A stretch of DNA of 64,000 nucleotides from an uncultured Candidatus Puniceispirillum sp. (lineage in GTDB: Bacteria; Pseudomonadota; Alphaproteobacteria; Puniceispirillales; Puniceispirillaceae), in contig CAJJBY010000005.1 in the NCBI GenBank assembly GCA_905182545.1, forward strand, positions 23,528-87,527, written 5' to 3'. Both the position numbers and the translations under genes were made by a program. This document shows positions 18,244 to 28,387 of this stretch, piece after piece; position 1 is the stretch's first letter; each line of letters opens with the position of its first letter. The notes below the pieces were generated by a model. It worked only from the letters and a program-made list of their open reading frames with translations, was not told the origin of the DNA and ran no database searches.

Positions 18244-19629
18244 ATGATTCTTATTGAAAAAATTGCCGATTATATTATTCAAGAGCAAACACGCCAATTC
18301 GCGCCAAGCACGATTCATCATGCCAAACGCGCAGTGATCGACTGGTTTGCCGCCATGTATCCGGGATCAGTTCAAGACCCAAACCCGATGTTGCGCGCGG
18401 CCTTTATTGAGGCTGGCGACCCCCAACAATCAATTGTGTTCCCAACAGGTGATTATTCGACGATCAAAACTGCGGCCTTTTTGAATGGTGCTAGCGCCCA
18501 TACATCTGAATTTGACGATATTTTCCGTGATGGCGGGCTGCATCCGGGCTGCGCAACCATTGCCGCAGCGCTTGCTGTTGCGCAAAAATATGATTTGTCG
18601 GGCGAAATGTTCCTGCGTTCGGTAATCGCCGGATATGAGGTTAGCAGCCGCATCAGCGCCGCGATGGGCCGTGACCATTATCGTTTTTGGCATACAACCG
18701 CCACCATTGCCACCTTTGGCGCGGCGGCGGCTGCCTGTCTGCTTTTGGGGTTGAACCGCCCCCAAACAGCGCATGCGCTGGCAACCTCGGCAACACTTGC
18801 CGCTGGACTGCAACAGGCATTCCGGTCGGATGGAATGAGCAAACCGCTCCACGCCGCGCATGCTGCCGAAACCGGCGTTATGGCCGCCATCGCCGCCAGC
18901 AAAGGTGTCACTGGCGCGCTTGATGTTCTTGAAGGGCCTGCTGGTATGGGCGCTGCGATGAGTGGCAATGCTGATTGGCGCAAAGCCACTTCTGGCCTTG
19001 GCAAAATTTATAATATCGAGGCCATCACCTTTAAAAATCATGGCTGTTGCGGCCATACTTTCGCGGCCATTGACGGATTGCTGTTCATCATGCAGGACGC
19101 GCAAATCACCGCTAATGACATTGCCAATATTGCTATCGCCACCTATGGCCCAGCGGTTTCAATCACCGACAGGGTTGATCCCAAAACGCCGCAAGAATGC
19201 AAATTTTCGATGCAATATGTCCTTGCCCATGCCGCGCATTACGGCAGCGTTCGTATCGAGGCTTTTGAAGCTGAACGCATGGCCGATCCGGCGATCCGAG
19301 CAATGCTTGGCCAAATTGATCTTGGCATTGATCCGGCGGTTGATGCCGAATTTCCGGCACGCCGCGCAGCGCATGTCAGTGTCACCACAAAAGATGGTCG
19401 CCAATTGACGCATTACCAGCCAACGCGAAAAGGCGACCCCGATCTGCCCCTGTCAGATGACGAGCTGGACGCGAAATTTATCGAGCTGGCGAACCCTGTT
19501 CTTGGCAATGAACTGACAAACAGCCTTTTACAAAAACTATGGCAGCTTGATGAAATCAGCCTTGCTACTGCGCTTGACTTTGCGGTGCTGAAGGGGGATC
19601 GCACGGCCGGTAAGAATCTGCCCAATTAA
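18244..19629 (+). CDS. MmgE/PrpD family protein
   Basis: A 461-residue member of the MmgE/PrpD fold (2-methylcitrate dehydratase, cis-aconitate decarboxylase, iminodisuccinate epimerase). Seen: NGASAHTSEFDDIF near 80, the helical HTTATIATFGAAAAA segment, and FKNHGCCGHTFAAIDG, which corresponds to the conserved KxxxxCxxxH region of the family. It is followed 18 bases later by a UbiD-type decarboxylase, so the two probably act on one substrate. No 2-methylcitrate cycle genes (prpB/prpC) are nearby, so a propionate role is unlikely. Confidence 0.9.
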   Translation: MILIEKIADYIIQEQTRQFAPSTIHHAKRAVIDWFAAMYPGSVQDPNPMLRAAFIEAGDPQQSIVFPTGDYSTIKTAAFLNGASAHTSEFDDIFRDGGLHPGCATIAAALAVAQKYDLSGEMFLRSVIAGYEVSSRISAAMGRDHYRFWHTTATIATFGAAAAACLLLGLNRPQTAHALATSATLAAGLQQAFRSDGMSKPLHAAHAAETGVMAAIAASKGVTGALDVLEGPAGMGAAMSGNADWRKATSGLGKIYNIEAITFKNHGCCGHTFAAIDGLLFIMQDAQITANDIANIAIATYGPAVSITDRVDPKTPQECKFSMQYVLAHAAHYGSVRIEAFEAERMADPAIRAMLGQIDLGIDPAVDAEFPARRAAHVSVTTKDGRQLTHYQPTRKGDPDLPLSDDELDAKFIELANPVLGNELTNSLLQKLWQLDEISLATALDFAVLKGDRTAGKNLPN

Positions 19630-19647
19630 TTTGCTTTGGAGAGCAAC

Positions 19648-21292
19648 ATGACAAAGACGCCATCCTATAACGATCTTCATCAACATATTGCCGCCTTGAA
19701 AAAGCAGAATCTGTTGATTGAAGTTGACCGCCAGATCGACAAAGACAGCGAAATGCATGCGCTTGTCCGCTGGCAGTTTATTGGCGGGATGAAAGAAGAA
19801 GACCGCAAGGCCTTTTTATTCACCAATATCGTTGATGGCAAAGGCCGCAAATTTGATATGCCGGTTCTGGTTGGCGGGCTTGCTGCCAATCGCAGCATCT
19901 ATAGCGTTGGCATGGGCAGCTCGGTCGAGGGCATTCAGGCCAAATGGGACAATGCCATTTCCAACCCGATTGACCCACAATTTGTCGACAATGCGCCTTG
20001 CCATGAAATCATTCAAGATGGCGCCAGCCTCAGCCAGCCCGGACATGGGCTTGACGCGCTTCCCGATTCCGGTTTCAACCCCCGGATTTGACAGCGCCCC
20101 AACATTAAGCGCAGGCAATGTCATCACCAAAGACCCTGAAACCGGCGTGCAGAATATGGGCACTTACCGCTGCGCCTTGAAAGCACCCGACCGGCTGGTG
20201 GTTCGCATGGCAACGCGTGTTGGTGGTGCTGGTGGTTATCAGCATTATCAAAAATGCCAGCAAATGGGCATCACCGAAATGCCGGTTGCGATTATTCTTG
20301 GTTGCCCGCCCTATGTTGCCTTTATGGGGCCGCAAAAATTGCCGCTTGGCGTTGATGAATTTACCGTTGCTGGTGGTCTTGCCGGCGCGCCCATCAATGT
20401 GACAAAAACCAAAAGCATTGATCTGGTGGTGCCCGCCGAAGCCGAGATTGTGATTGAAGGTTTTATCGACACAACGCGGGTTGAACCCGAAGGCCCCTTT
20501 GGCGAGTCACACGGCCATATTGCGCTTGAAGAATATAATATGCCAATGCGCATTACCGCGATTACCCGCCGTCAAAAAGCGATCGTTCCATCTTATATAA
20601 GTCAGGTAGCACCAAGCGAATCCAGCGTCATCAAACGCGTCGCCTATGAGCCGTTATTCCTGCGCCATCTTCGTGATGAGAACAATATCAAAGGCGTCAA
20701 GAAGGTGTCTCTTCACGAGCCATTGACCGGCTTGCTTCGCGTGACCGTTATCACTTGTGATGCCAATATGCCCCGAACAGAAATATGGCGCGCCCTTTAC
20801 AGCGCGGCCGTTTTCAAGGGCGACTGCAGCAAAATCTGTATTGCTGTGAATGAAGATATTGATGTTGATAATGCCGATGCTCTTTTATGGGCAATGTCCT
20901 ATCGCACCAACCCGTCCGAAGATATGCAAACCCTGCCTCACCGCAGTCAGGGTCATGGCCCGAAACGCGAACATGATGGCGAAGAAGATTCAAGCGTTCT
21001 GATTGATGCCACAATGAAATCACCAATGCCGCCATTAGCCTTGCCCGGCAAGGAATATATGGAACGCGCCAAGGATATTTGGGACGAGCTTGGCTTGCCG
21101 CAACTAAATGTTCAAATGCCGTGGCATGGCTATTCGCTTGGTGCATGGCATCAGATCTGGGACGACGCTGGACGGCGCGCTGCCGCTGGTGACTATCTGG
21201 AAAATGGCCGCATCTCAAAAGAACAAGCCCAAGAAAACCTAAAGCCTGAATCAAGGCTGGATCCCGATACAGGTCTTCCCATGAAAAAATAG
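19648..21292 (+). CDS. UbiD-family decarboxylase (one frameshift)
   Basis: Restored length ~547 residues. Frame 1 runs from ATG 19648 (GGAG 6 bases upstream) to the CCC at 20062-20064; one extra C there moves the rest (LPIPVSTPGFDSAPTLSAG onward) to another frame ending at 21292. UbiD hallmarks: NRQHIGMYR-like segment (NMGTYRC), GCPPYV, EPEGPFGESHGH with the catalytic Glu region. UbiD enzymes use prenylated FMN to (de)carboxylate aromatic or unsaturated acids. No UbiX partner is in the window. It follows an MmgE/PrpD gene closely, suggesting a joint pathway. Confidence 0.85.
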
Positions 21293-21413
21293 TTGGCTCA
21301 TCACACAGCTCTGATTACGTTGCCGTTTTGACAGAGACAATCAAGGGCTTTGTAGGTGTTACTGGCAGGCTGACGTTTATCAATGGCGATAGGATAAAGC
21401 CGAACCAGTCCGA

Positions 21414-22526
21414 TTACTGAACCGTATATTCAGCCAGTTTTTCCATATCAAGATCCATCGCAAGCCCTGCACCATCCGGCACTTTCAGACTGCCCGAACT
21501 GATATCAAGGTGGGTTTGCGAAACCGTATCTTTCACCTTTAGCGGGCCAACACATTCAAGGCCGGTTAGAATATTGCTTGATGATGCGCCAACCATGATT
21601 TCGGCCATCGTGCTCATATCCAGACCAAAACCATGCCCCATGACAACTTTTAAACCAGCGGCCTCAGCCGTTGCCATCATCCGGACTGCAGGCATGATCC
21701 CACCTGCTTGCGCAATGCCAAATTTCACAAGATCGGCACAATCAGCCTCGATTACCTTTAACAGGCTGGCATGATCGCTAATTGATTCATCGGCCATAAC
21801 ACTAATCCCGCCAACACGCCGGATTTTGGCCAAGCCAGTAAGATCATCGCGCGGCACCGGCTGTTCAAAAAGCTGCATATCGCAATCTTTGATCGCATCA
21901 CACAGCCGGATCGCATCTTGAACGCTATATTGTTCATTCGCATCCATGCGCAGATTCATCGCCTCACCAACTGCAGCGCGAACCGCTTGAACGCGCTGAA
22001 TATCAGCATCAACATCACCTCCAACTTTGATTTTTAGCGATTGAAACCCAGCCTTAGCCCACCGCGCCGCATCAAGCGCGGCCTCATCGGCTGGCAGCTC
22101 ACCAACCCAGCCATTAAAGGCAACATGGTCTGACACAGCACCACCAAGAAAGTCACAAAGCGAAATTCCCAACCGCCGGCAAGTCAATTCAATGACCGCC
22201 ATTTCAACGGCAGCTCGGGCACCAATTTGAATATCTTGCAAACTGCCCATAATGTCCGATAGGCGGTTGATATTTGTTGGCGACGTACCAAGAACCGCAG
22301 GGGTGATCTTTTCACGAACCGTTGCAGCAATATCTTCGGCTCGATCGGGAAATACCGCCCGCGTCGATGGATCAACACTGCTAATGCCATACGATCCATC
22401 GGATGCGGTAATCTTGACGACAACACCTTTGGTGACATTTTTTGACTTTCCGCCACTCGAAAAAACCGCAACCAATGGCATTGCCACAACAAATGTTTCA
22501 ACAGTTTCTATGCGAACAGACTGCAT
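21414..22526 (-). CDS. Mandelate racemase/muconate lactonizing enzyme family (enolase superfamily)
   Basis: A 370-residue enolase-superfamily enzyme. Capping domain ~1-125, barrel after. SLKIKVGG holds the KxK catalytic lysines (~165), RMDANEQY, LFEQPV and VMADESIS carry the three metal ligands (D, E, D), and VKFGIAQAGGI gives the second lysine, so it belongs to the MLE subgroup (syn/anti lysine pair) rather than the mandelate racemase His/Asp type. It abstracts a proton alpha to a carboxylate; the reaction may be cycloisomerisation, racemisation or dehydration. It lies 48 bases downstream of the DUF3604 gene on the same strand. Confidence 0.9.
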   Translation of the reverse strand: MQSVRIETVETFVVAMPLVAVFSSGGKSKNVTKGVVVKITASDGSYGISSVDPSTRAVFPDRAEDIAATVREKITPAVLGTSPTNINRLSDIMGSLQDIQIGARAAVEMAVIELTCRRLGISLCDFLGGAVSDHVAFNGWVGELPADEAALDAARWAKAGFQSLKIKVGGDVDADIQRVQAVRAAVGEAMNLRMDANEQYSVQDAIRLCDAIKDCDMQLFEQPVPRDDLTGLAKIRRVGGISVMADESISDHASLLKVIEADCADLVKFGIAQAGGIMPAVRMMATAEAAGLKVVMGHGFGLDMSTMAEIMVGASSSNILTGLECVGPLKVKDTVSQTHLDISSGSLKVPDGAGLAMDLDMEKLAEYTVQ

Positions 22527-22574
22527 TTTATCTTCCTTCTAAAACCGACTTATCAACACCAAATCTGCTGTTAT

Positions 22575-24767
22575 CTATGGTTTTGCAACATAGATTGGGC
22601 TGCTCCATGCCTGATGACCATCTTCTTGTGTTACCCGTACATAAAGGCGCTGCTCGGTTCCGGCGGCAAGCGCAAAAGATTGTTCACCTGACAGCGACGC
22701 GGAGTCCAATATGTCGGGAAGCCGTTCAATATGAAGTCGGATATCCATACCGCCGCAATCAACGGTGATGCCATTTTCATCAATATCCGCCACTGATGCT
22801 GATATGGACTCAAAATTCGTCAGAACATTGATATGGCTTGCCAGCGCTGCATCATCCAGCCAGAAATCAACCGATGATGCGCCGCCAGTTGTCACTGTTT
22901 TCCACGCCGCCTCAGTTGCCGAAATCTGCGTGGGCTGGCGATTTGGATTCCAGAAATTGATTGCGTTGATACGATCAATTTTGCCGCCAGTAAGATTTGC
23001 TGAAACATCCCATTTCACCAAGCGGCCACGCCCACGATAATGCTGGCCAGCACAAGTAACGCGTAACCGGCTTAGCGCGGCTTGATTATACCAAGGGCGG
23101 ATGGTTCGCACCAGATCCAGCCCATTGAAAATATCGACACGTTCAATCGGTGCTGTACCGATAATGTCAAAGGCAAGATCAAGATGGTCAAGGTCAGTGC
23201 TAACGATATCGCCAATTTGCAGGGTTTGATCGCCCAAGCGTGCGGTCACATCCATATAGATCCGCGCCCCTGTTGTTGCATAATGCCGCCGGTTACGAAA
23301 CGCGTCAAAAAACGTGTCACGATCTAATTGTGGTAAAAGATGGCAGGTTAGACCGCCATAAGAGCCAAATTGACTATCCCCCGGATATTCTGCCCCGGGC
23401 CGCCCTTTATGTCCGTCGCTTGACCCGACAATGCCAACCCGATAGCCGCACTCAAACGCATCGCGCAAAATCCATTCAAAGGTGCCCCATGATGAATGCA
23501 CCTCAACCGATGGTTCCAATTTTGCATCATGCGCATATTTGATATCGGCATAACGCCCGCCAACATGCGCCACAACAATCGCATCTTCGCTTTGCAATTT
23601 TTCGATCAGATCGGGTGTCGATAAAACATCATTTTCAGGGAATGTGCGGTCGCTGATCAAGGCGCGGCTTGACCGGTAAATCGGGCGGCCTTCATCTCGA
23701 AACCACACATTATGATCACCGCCAAGGCCGGTGTTTCCCGACCATTCATAACCTGGCAATGTCAAAAAGCGGTTGTCTTCATTATATTCGGCTGTCAGCT
23801 CGTTCAAATGCTGCCAAAACGCATCGGTAATCTGGAAATCATTTCCCTGATGGCCAGCAATATCGAGAAAGGCCTTGTTACGGGCAAAGTCAAAATATTC
23901 GCGCGCCGTTCCAACGCCGATTGTCTCGCCAGATTGCGCATGCATATCGCTCCAGAAATGCGCCGCACCGGCTTTGCGGATCACTAGCGGGTTTGCCGTT
24001 GCGATCAACCGGTCATTTTCGTCCAGAACGGTAAGATTCAACACACCTAAACTTTCCACCGAAAGCCCTTCAATTACAACGCCGAAGTCACCCGCTTTCA
24101 GATCAATAATTTCAGCAAGGCCAGTAACGGGCAAATTGGTTTTCAGTTTGATCTTTCCAGTTAAACGGTTTGATGGATTGCCCCAGCGGTCATCGCCTTT
24201 GATTGACAATCGAAATGCCTGACCCGGCCGCCGCAATGTTGGCAGAACCGCCTTCCAATTCGCCGGGTCACCCGGCACCATTGAAATGGTTGGGTTTGCC
24301 GCGCTTGGCAGCGCAATGAAATCTTGGGTCGCGAACGGATCAACCGTGATCTGAAAGGTAAAGGCTGACTCACAAAATGTTTGCAGTAACCAGCCAGGTG
24401 ATCCTTTGGATTGATCGCCAAAATTAATCACGATCTGGTCGCCCTCGCGCAAAAAGCGCAAACAGCGGATATAAAGGCTTTTGTTCCAAGGGCGGATGTT
24501 TCGGCGTGCCTCCCATGACATTTCAAGAACGGCACCATTGGAGGCCTCAACCGTCGTATATCCGGGCGCTGTGGGGTCGCTAAACTGGATTGCCGAGCCA
24601 TCAAAATGGCCCCGAAATCCAATCCGAAGCCCACCTTGATCATCAATGCCAAATTTCCCAGCGGTGTAAATCAATTTAAAGCTTTGATATGTGCCAATTT
24701 CAAATTGGCCCGATGGCGTCAATGTGGCTTCACCCATCAAATCTTGACGATAATCATTATAAGGCAT
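22575..24767 (-). CDS. DUF3604 (PHP-like) domain protein
   Basis: A large 730-residue protein. A beta-rich N-terminal ~265 residues precedes a PHP-like domain that starts at AAHFWSDMHAQSGETIG (~270) and includes DIAGHQGNDF, DHNVWFRDEG, VVAHVGGRYADI, EVHSSWGTFEW and GSSDGHKGRPG, all histidine/aspartate metal-binding motifs typical of phosphoesterase-like metallohydrolases. A further beta domain ends the protein. No signal peptide is seen. The family is widespread in marine bacteria and uncharacterised. Co-directional with an enolase-superfamily enzyme, which suggests a shared catabolic substrate. Confidence 0.85.
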   Translation of the reverse strand: MPYNDYRQDLMGEATLTPSGQFEIGTYQSFKLIYTAGKFGIDDQGGLRIGFRGHFDGSAIQFSDPTAPGYTTVEASNGAVLEMSWEARRNIRPWNKSLYIRCLRFLREGDQIVINFGDQSKGSPGWLLQTFCESAFTFQITVDPFATQDFIALPSAANPTISMVPGDPANWKAVLPTLRRPGQAFRLSIKGDDRWGNPSNRLTGKIKLKTNLPVTGLAEIIDLKAGDFGVVIEGLSVESLGVLNLTVLDENDRLIATANPLVIRKAGAAHFWSDMHAQSGETIGVGTAREYFDFARNKAFLDIAGHQGNDFQITDAFWQHLNELTAEYNEDNRFLTLPGYEWSGNTGLGGDHNVWFRDEGRPIYRSSRALISDRTFPENDVLSTPDLIEKLQSEDAIVVAHVGGRYADIKYAHDAKLEPSVEVHSSWGTFEWILRDAFECGYRVGIVGSSDGHKGRPGAEYPGDSQFGSYGGLTCHLLPQLDRDTFFDAFRNRRHYATTGARIYMDVTARLGDQTLQIGDIVSTDLDHLDLAFDIIGTAPIERVDIFNGLDLVRTIRPWYNQAALSRLRVTCAGQHYRGRGRLVKWDVSANLTGGKIDRINAINFWNPNRQPTQISATEAAWKTVTTGGASSVDFWLDDAALASHINVLTNFESISASVADIDENGITVDCGGMDIRLHIERLPDILDSASLSGEQSFALAAGTEQRLYVRVTQEDGHQAWSSPIYVAKP

Positions 24768-25213
24768 GTCAGGGCTTTCTTTACGTTATGACGAACAAAT
24801 TTACAAATGTTGCCGAGGACGGTCGGTTGAATATAGGGATATGATGCAGCTGAATTGAACTATATGAAAAAGCAAAATAGCCGTCATGAAAAGAAAAACT
24901 TTCGGCTTTTCCCTTTTTGATTGTGATGGTTTACTGAAGTAATGGTCAGACAAGCGTGCTGTTGATGGGGCCGAATTGTCCAAGGCCAGATTCCAAGATG
25001 ATGAAATCGACCAATTGATTGCAAAAAATGTGATTAGCCAGCCCTAAGGCTAAATCAAAAGGTGATATTTCAGGCGACAAGCGGCAAGAGCTGGCGTAAA
25101 TTTGGGCTTGGACAAGCTTCAATCATAGCAAATCACATCAGCCTATTTCCAGTGTCGCCAATTATTGCCTGCCTTTTAAATATTTACTGCCCACCAACTA
25201 TTTATAGATCATC
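24768..25213. other. Intergenic stretch with possible gene-end relics
   Basis: This 446-base gap between the DUF3604 gene and the MFS gene holds no full gene. Two short frames look like leftovers. On + at 24886-24942 an 18-codon frame contains SLFDCDGLL, the start of a HAD phosphatase. On + at 24963-25049 a frame without start ends DDEIDQLIAKNVISQP, resembling the C-terminal end of CaiB proteins. Both matches are short and could be chance. The rest is AT-rich and probably contains divergent promoters for 24767 (-) and 25214 (+). Confidence 0.3.
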
Positions 25214-26446
25214 ATGCCTGTTGATTTTTTTGCATTCCTAACCGCACGCGCCGCTGTCAGCCTTGTCACGGCAATGCTGACAATTGCGATTGGCTGGCAT
25301 CTGTATCAAAATAGTGGCGACCCATTTGATCTGGCGCTTGTTGGGCTGATGCAGATCATTCCGATTTTTCTGTTTTTCTTTGTGACGGGCTGGGCAACCG
25401 ACAGCTTGCCGCGAAAAACCCTATTAATTATCTGCACCATTACCGAAGCGGTAATTTTGATTGGCATCACCATGGCCATGCTTGTCGATGATTTGAATTT
25501 AACGGTCATTTTTGCGCTACTATTTGCGCATGGCGGCGTCAAAGCATTCTACACTCCAGCCCAGCAAGCCATCATTCCCAATATCGTTCCACCTGCAATG
25601 CTATCGCGTGCGGTCGCGCTTAACTCTACCATTGGCAAGGTGTTTGCCACGGCAGGGCCGTTGCTGGCAGGTATTCTGATTACGGTGATTGATGTTTATA
25701 CCTATCTTGTTGCCGCTGGCCTGATGGGGGTCAGCACAATTGCCTATCTATTTTTGCCAAAACTAACCCGGCTAAAGCCTGTTGGCCGAAGCCTTGATAT
25801 GGTTCTTGGCGGCGTTGCCTATGTTCGGTCAAATTCAATTGTTCTTGGAGCGATCGCGCTTGATCTGTTCATTGTTCTTATGGGGTCGGTTGTGACCTTG
25901 CTGCCGGTCTATGCTGCTGATATTTTGAGTGTCGGGCCTGAATCACTTGGCGTGTTGCGTGGCATGCCTGCGCTTGGCGGGGTTGTTGTTGGACTTGGGC
26001 TTGCTGCCATGCCGCCGATGCGGCGGTCGGGGCTTTGCCTTTTCGTCGCGCTGCTGGTGTTTGCGGCGTCAATTCTGGTTTTTGCGGTTTCGACCATTTT
26101 CTGGGTCAGTCTTGTAGCCTTGTTTGTCTATGGCGCAGCCGATATGGTAAGCGTTAATATACGGATGACCCTCATTCAATTGGCCACACCCGATCATCTT
26201 CGCGGCAGAGTCAGCGCAGTGAATGCCATTTTCATTTCATCATCGAATGAAATGGGTGATGTTCGGGCTGGCAGCGCAGCCGCACTTCTTGGCCCTGTTA
26301 CAACCGTTTTTATTGGCGGGTTGGCGGCATTGGGCGTGGCGATTGGCGGCTGGTATATTTTTCCAAAACTACGCCATCTAGATCGACTAGCCGACCTATG
26401 CCCCCCAGACGAACCCAAACTCAAAGGAGATAAAAATGACCGATAA
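25214..26446 (+). CDS. MFS transporter (MFS_3/EntS-like)
   Basis: A 410-residue integral membrane protein with about 11-12 hydrophobic segments. The loop GWATDSLPRKTLL (~55-67) is the TM2-3 motif of the major facilitator superfamily, and AFYTPAQQAIIPNIVP plus HLRGRVSAVNAIFIS are typical of the EntS/MFS_3 drug and siderophore exporter group. A likely inner-membrane proton-coupled exporter; substrate unknown. Its last 11 bases overlap the start of the GST gene, so the two are in one operon. Confidence 0.9.
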   Translation: MPVDFFAFLTARAAVSLVTAMLTIAIGWHLYQNSGDPFDLALVGLMQIIPIFLFFFVTGWATDSLPRKTLLIICTITEAVILIGITMAMLVDDLNLTVIFALLFAHGGVKAFYTPAQQAIIPNIVPPAMLSRAVALNSTIGKVFATAGPLLAGILITVIDVYTYLVAAGLMGVSTIAYLFLPKLTRLKPVGRSLDMVLGGVAYVRSNSIVLGAIALDLFIVLMGSVVTLLPVYAADILSVGPESLGVLRGMPALGGVVVGLGLAAMPPMRRSGLCLFVALLVFAASILVFAVSTIFWVSLVALFVYGAADMVSVNIRMTLIQLATPDHLRGRVSAVNAIFISSSNEMGDVRAGSAAALLGPVTTVFIGGLAALGVAIGGWYIFPKLRHLDRLADLCPPDEPKLKGDKNDR

Positions 26447-27302
26447 TAATCCTTATACCCCACCGGCGGTTTGGACATGGCAAGCCGAGAATGGTGGCAC
26501 ATTTGCAAATATCAACCGGCCAATCGCAGGCGCAACACATGACAAGCCACTTGCTGTTGGCAAACATCCGCTTCAGCTTTATTCGCTAGCCACTCCGAAT
26601 GGCGTAAAAGTAACCGTGATGCTTGAAGAATTATTGGCGCAAAACATCACTGATGCCGAATATGATGCATGGCTGATCCAGATTCGCGATAGCCATCAAT
26701 TTGGCAGCGGCTTTGTCGAGATTAACCCAAATTCAAAAATTCCGGCCTTGATGGATCATTCGGTATCGCCACCATTGCGCGTGTTTGAATCAGGTAATAT
26801 TTTGCTCTATCTGGCAGATAAATTTACAACATTGATTCCCCAAGACATTGCTGGCCGAACCGAATGTTTATCATGGCTTTTCTGGCAGATGGGAAGCGCA
26901 CCTTATCTTGGTGGCGGCTTTGGCCATTTCTATGCCTACGCACCAGAAAAACTGCCCTATCCGATTGACCGCTTTACGATGGAAACCAAACGCCAGCTTG
27001 ATGTTCTTGATCGCCAGCTTGCCGAACATAGCTATGTCAGTGGCGACGAATACAGCATTGCCGATATTGCGATTTGGTCTTGGTATGGGCAATTGGTTCT
27101 TGGTCGTCTTTATAATGCAGCTGAATTTCTGGATGTCCAAGCCTATAGCCATGTCATGCGCTGGTCCAAAGCGATTGATTCGCGCCCAGCAGTCAAACGT
27201 GGTCGCATGGTCAATCGCGTATCTGGCGCGCCAGAAATCCAACTTCATGAACGCCATGACGCCAACGATTTCGACAATAAGACACAAGATAAAATTGCCT
27301 AG
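26436..27302 (+). CDS. yghU: Glutathione S-transferase, YghU-like
   Basis: A 288-residue protein, the same length as E. coli YghU. The long N-terminal extension (WTWQAENGGTFANINRPIAG), the LYSLATPNGVKVTVMLEEL thioredoxin-fold start and the PNSKIPALMD glutathione loop are distinctive of this Nu-class group, which binds two glutathiones and reduces disulfides and organic hydroperoxides. The ribosome binding site AAAGGAG lies inside the end of the MFS gene. Pairing with an exporter hints at detoxification. Confidence 0.9.
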   Translation: MTDNNPYTPPAVWTWQAENGGTFANINRPIAGATHDKPLAVGKHPLQLYSLATPNGVKVTVMLEELLAQNITDAEYDAWLIQIRDSHQFGSGFVEINPNSKIPALMDHSVSPPLRVFESGNILLYLADKFTTLIPQDIAGRTECLSWLFWQMGSAPYLGGGFGHFYAYAPEKLPYPIDRFTMETKRQLDVLDRQLAEHSYVSGDEYSIADIAIWSWYGQLVLGRLYNAAEFLDVQAYSHVMRWSKAIDSRPAVKRGRMVNRVSGAPEIQLHERHDANDFDNKTQDKIA

Positions 27303-27367
27303 GAAAACACCCTGATTTGCACCGGCTAAACAACCCCAAATTGGATTTTACCAAAGGACAAGACAAC

Positions 27368-28225
27368 ATGAATTGGACAGCACGGCGTCGACGGTTTCGG
27401 CAGATTTTAGAAGGCAATGACTGCATCACACCAGCAACGGTTTTTGACCCTTTATCGGCGCGTATGGTCGAAGACCTTGGCGGCCAGGTTGGCATGCTTG
27501 CCGGATCAGTGGCGGCAATGTCGATCCTTGGCGCACCCGATAAAATGCTGATCACCTCGTCAGAATTTGCCGATATGGCCTTGCGGATTTGCCGAGCTGG
27601 TGATCTGGCGGTTATTGCCGATGCTGATCATGGCTATGGCAATGCAATGAATGTACAGCGCACAATCCGCGAACTTGACCATTCTGGCCTTGCCGCAATC
27701 ACCATTGAAGATACTGATCTGCCCCAGCCTTTTGGATCTGAGGCAACACAGCTTTTGAATATTGATGAGGCTGTTGGCAAAATGCAGTCGGCTGTGTCGG
27801 GGCGTGTTGATGCCGATTTGGTTATTCTGGCGCGTACCAGCGCTGCCACCATTACCGGCCGTGACGATTGCATCGCCCGGATCCAGGCTTATGAAAAAAC
27901 CGGTGTTGACGGCATTACGTTGATCGGTGCCAGATCCCTTGAGGATTTGACCACGCTTTGTGCCGCAACCGATCTTCCCATCATGCTTGGCGGCATTGGA
28001 TCAATTGCGCCAAAAGCCGATGATCTGGCAAAAATGGGCGCGCGCATATGTCTTCGGGGGCATCAACCCTATCTTGCGTCACTTGCCGCGACCTATAGCG
28101 CAATCCAGCAAGTGCTTGGACAGGCAAATCCTGATGATGCACCACCAGTGATCAATTCAGCTATTTTGCGGCAATTAACGCGTGAAGACGGTTATGATGA
28201 AGATGCTGATCAATATTTGAAATGA
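27368..28225 (+). CDS. Isocitrate lyase/PEP mutase family, oxaloacetate decarboxylase-like
   Basis: 285 residues from ATG 27368. VIADADHGYGNAMNV is the metal-binding loop of the PEPM/ICL superfamily and ITIEDTDLPQPFG the following conserved glutamate block; SVAAMSILGAPD and VDGITLIGARSLEDL also fit. The pattern is closest to the oxaloacetate decarboxylase type (PA4872-like) rather than isocitrate lyase, since the KKCGH catalytic loop is absent. It would split or decarboxylate a 2-oxo dicarboxylate. It starts 65 bases after the GST gene. Confidence 0.85.
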   Translation: MNWTARRRRFRQILEGNDCITPATVFDPLSARMVEDLGGQVGMLAGSVAAMSILGAPDKMLITSSEFADMALRICRAGDLAVIADADHGYGNAMNVQRTIRELDHSGLAAITIEDTDLPQPFGSEATQLLNIDEAVGKMQSAVSGRVDADLVILARTSAATITGRDDCIARIQAYEKTGVDGITLIGARSLEDLTTLCAATDLPIMLGGIGSIAPKADDLAKMGARICLRGHQPYLASLAATYSAIQQVLGQANPDDAPPVINSAILRQLTREDGYDEDADQYLK

Positions 28226-28387
28226 GCCACAACCGGCATTTGAAACAATCAACAGCTTTGGACAATAGCTCCTTTACCATTGGTCAAGATTTGACAAGTT
28301 TGTGAAAACTGCCCTAATTGACATAGATGAATTGGCAATGGAAATTGCCGCAAATAGTCACAACAGCATGACGCAGGAGATGATGAT

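Noticed and set aside
18430..19104. Long minus-strand open frame (224 codons) inside the MmgE/PrpD gene
   Set aside because: It is antisense to a clearly conserved gene and has the composition of a shadow frame, with no recognisable motifs.
28332..28347. Inverted repeat GGCAAT-GGAA-ATTGCC upstream of allE
   Set aside because: Stem of only six pairs with no T-tract and no repeated partner; too weak to call an operator or terminator.
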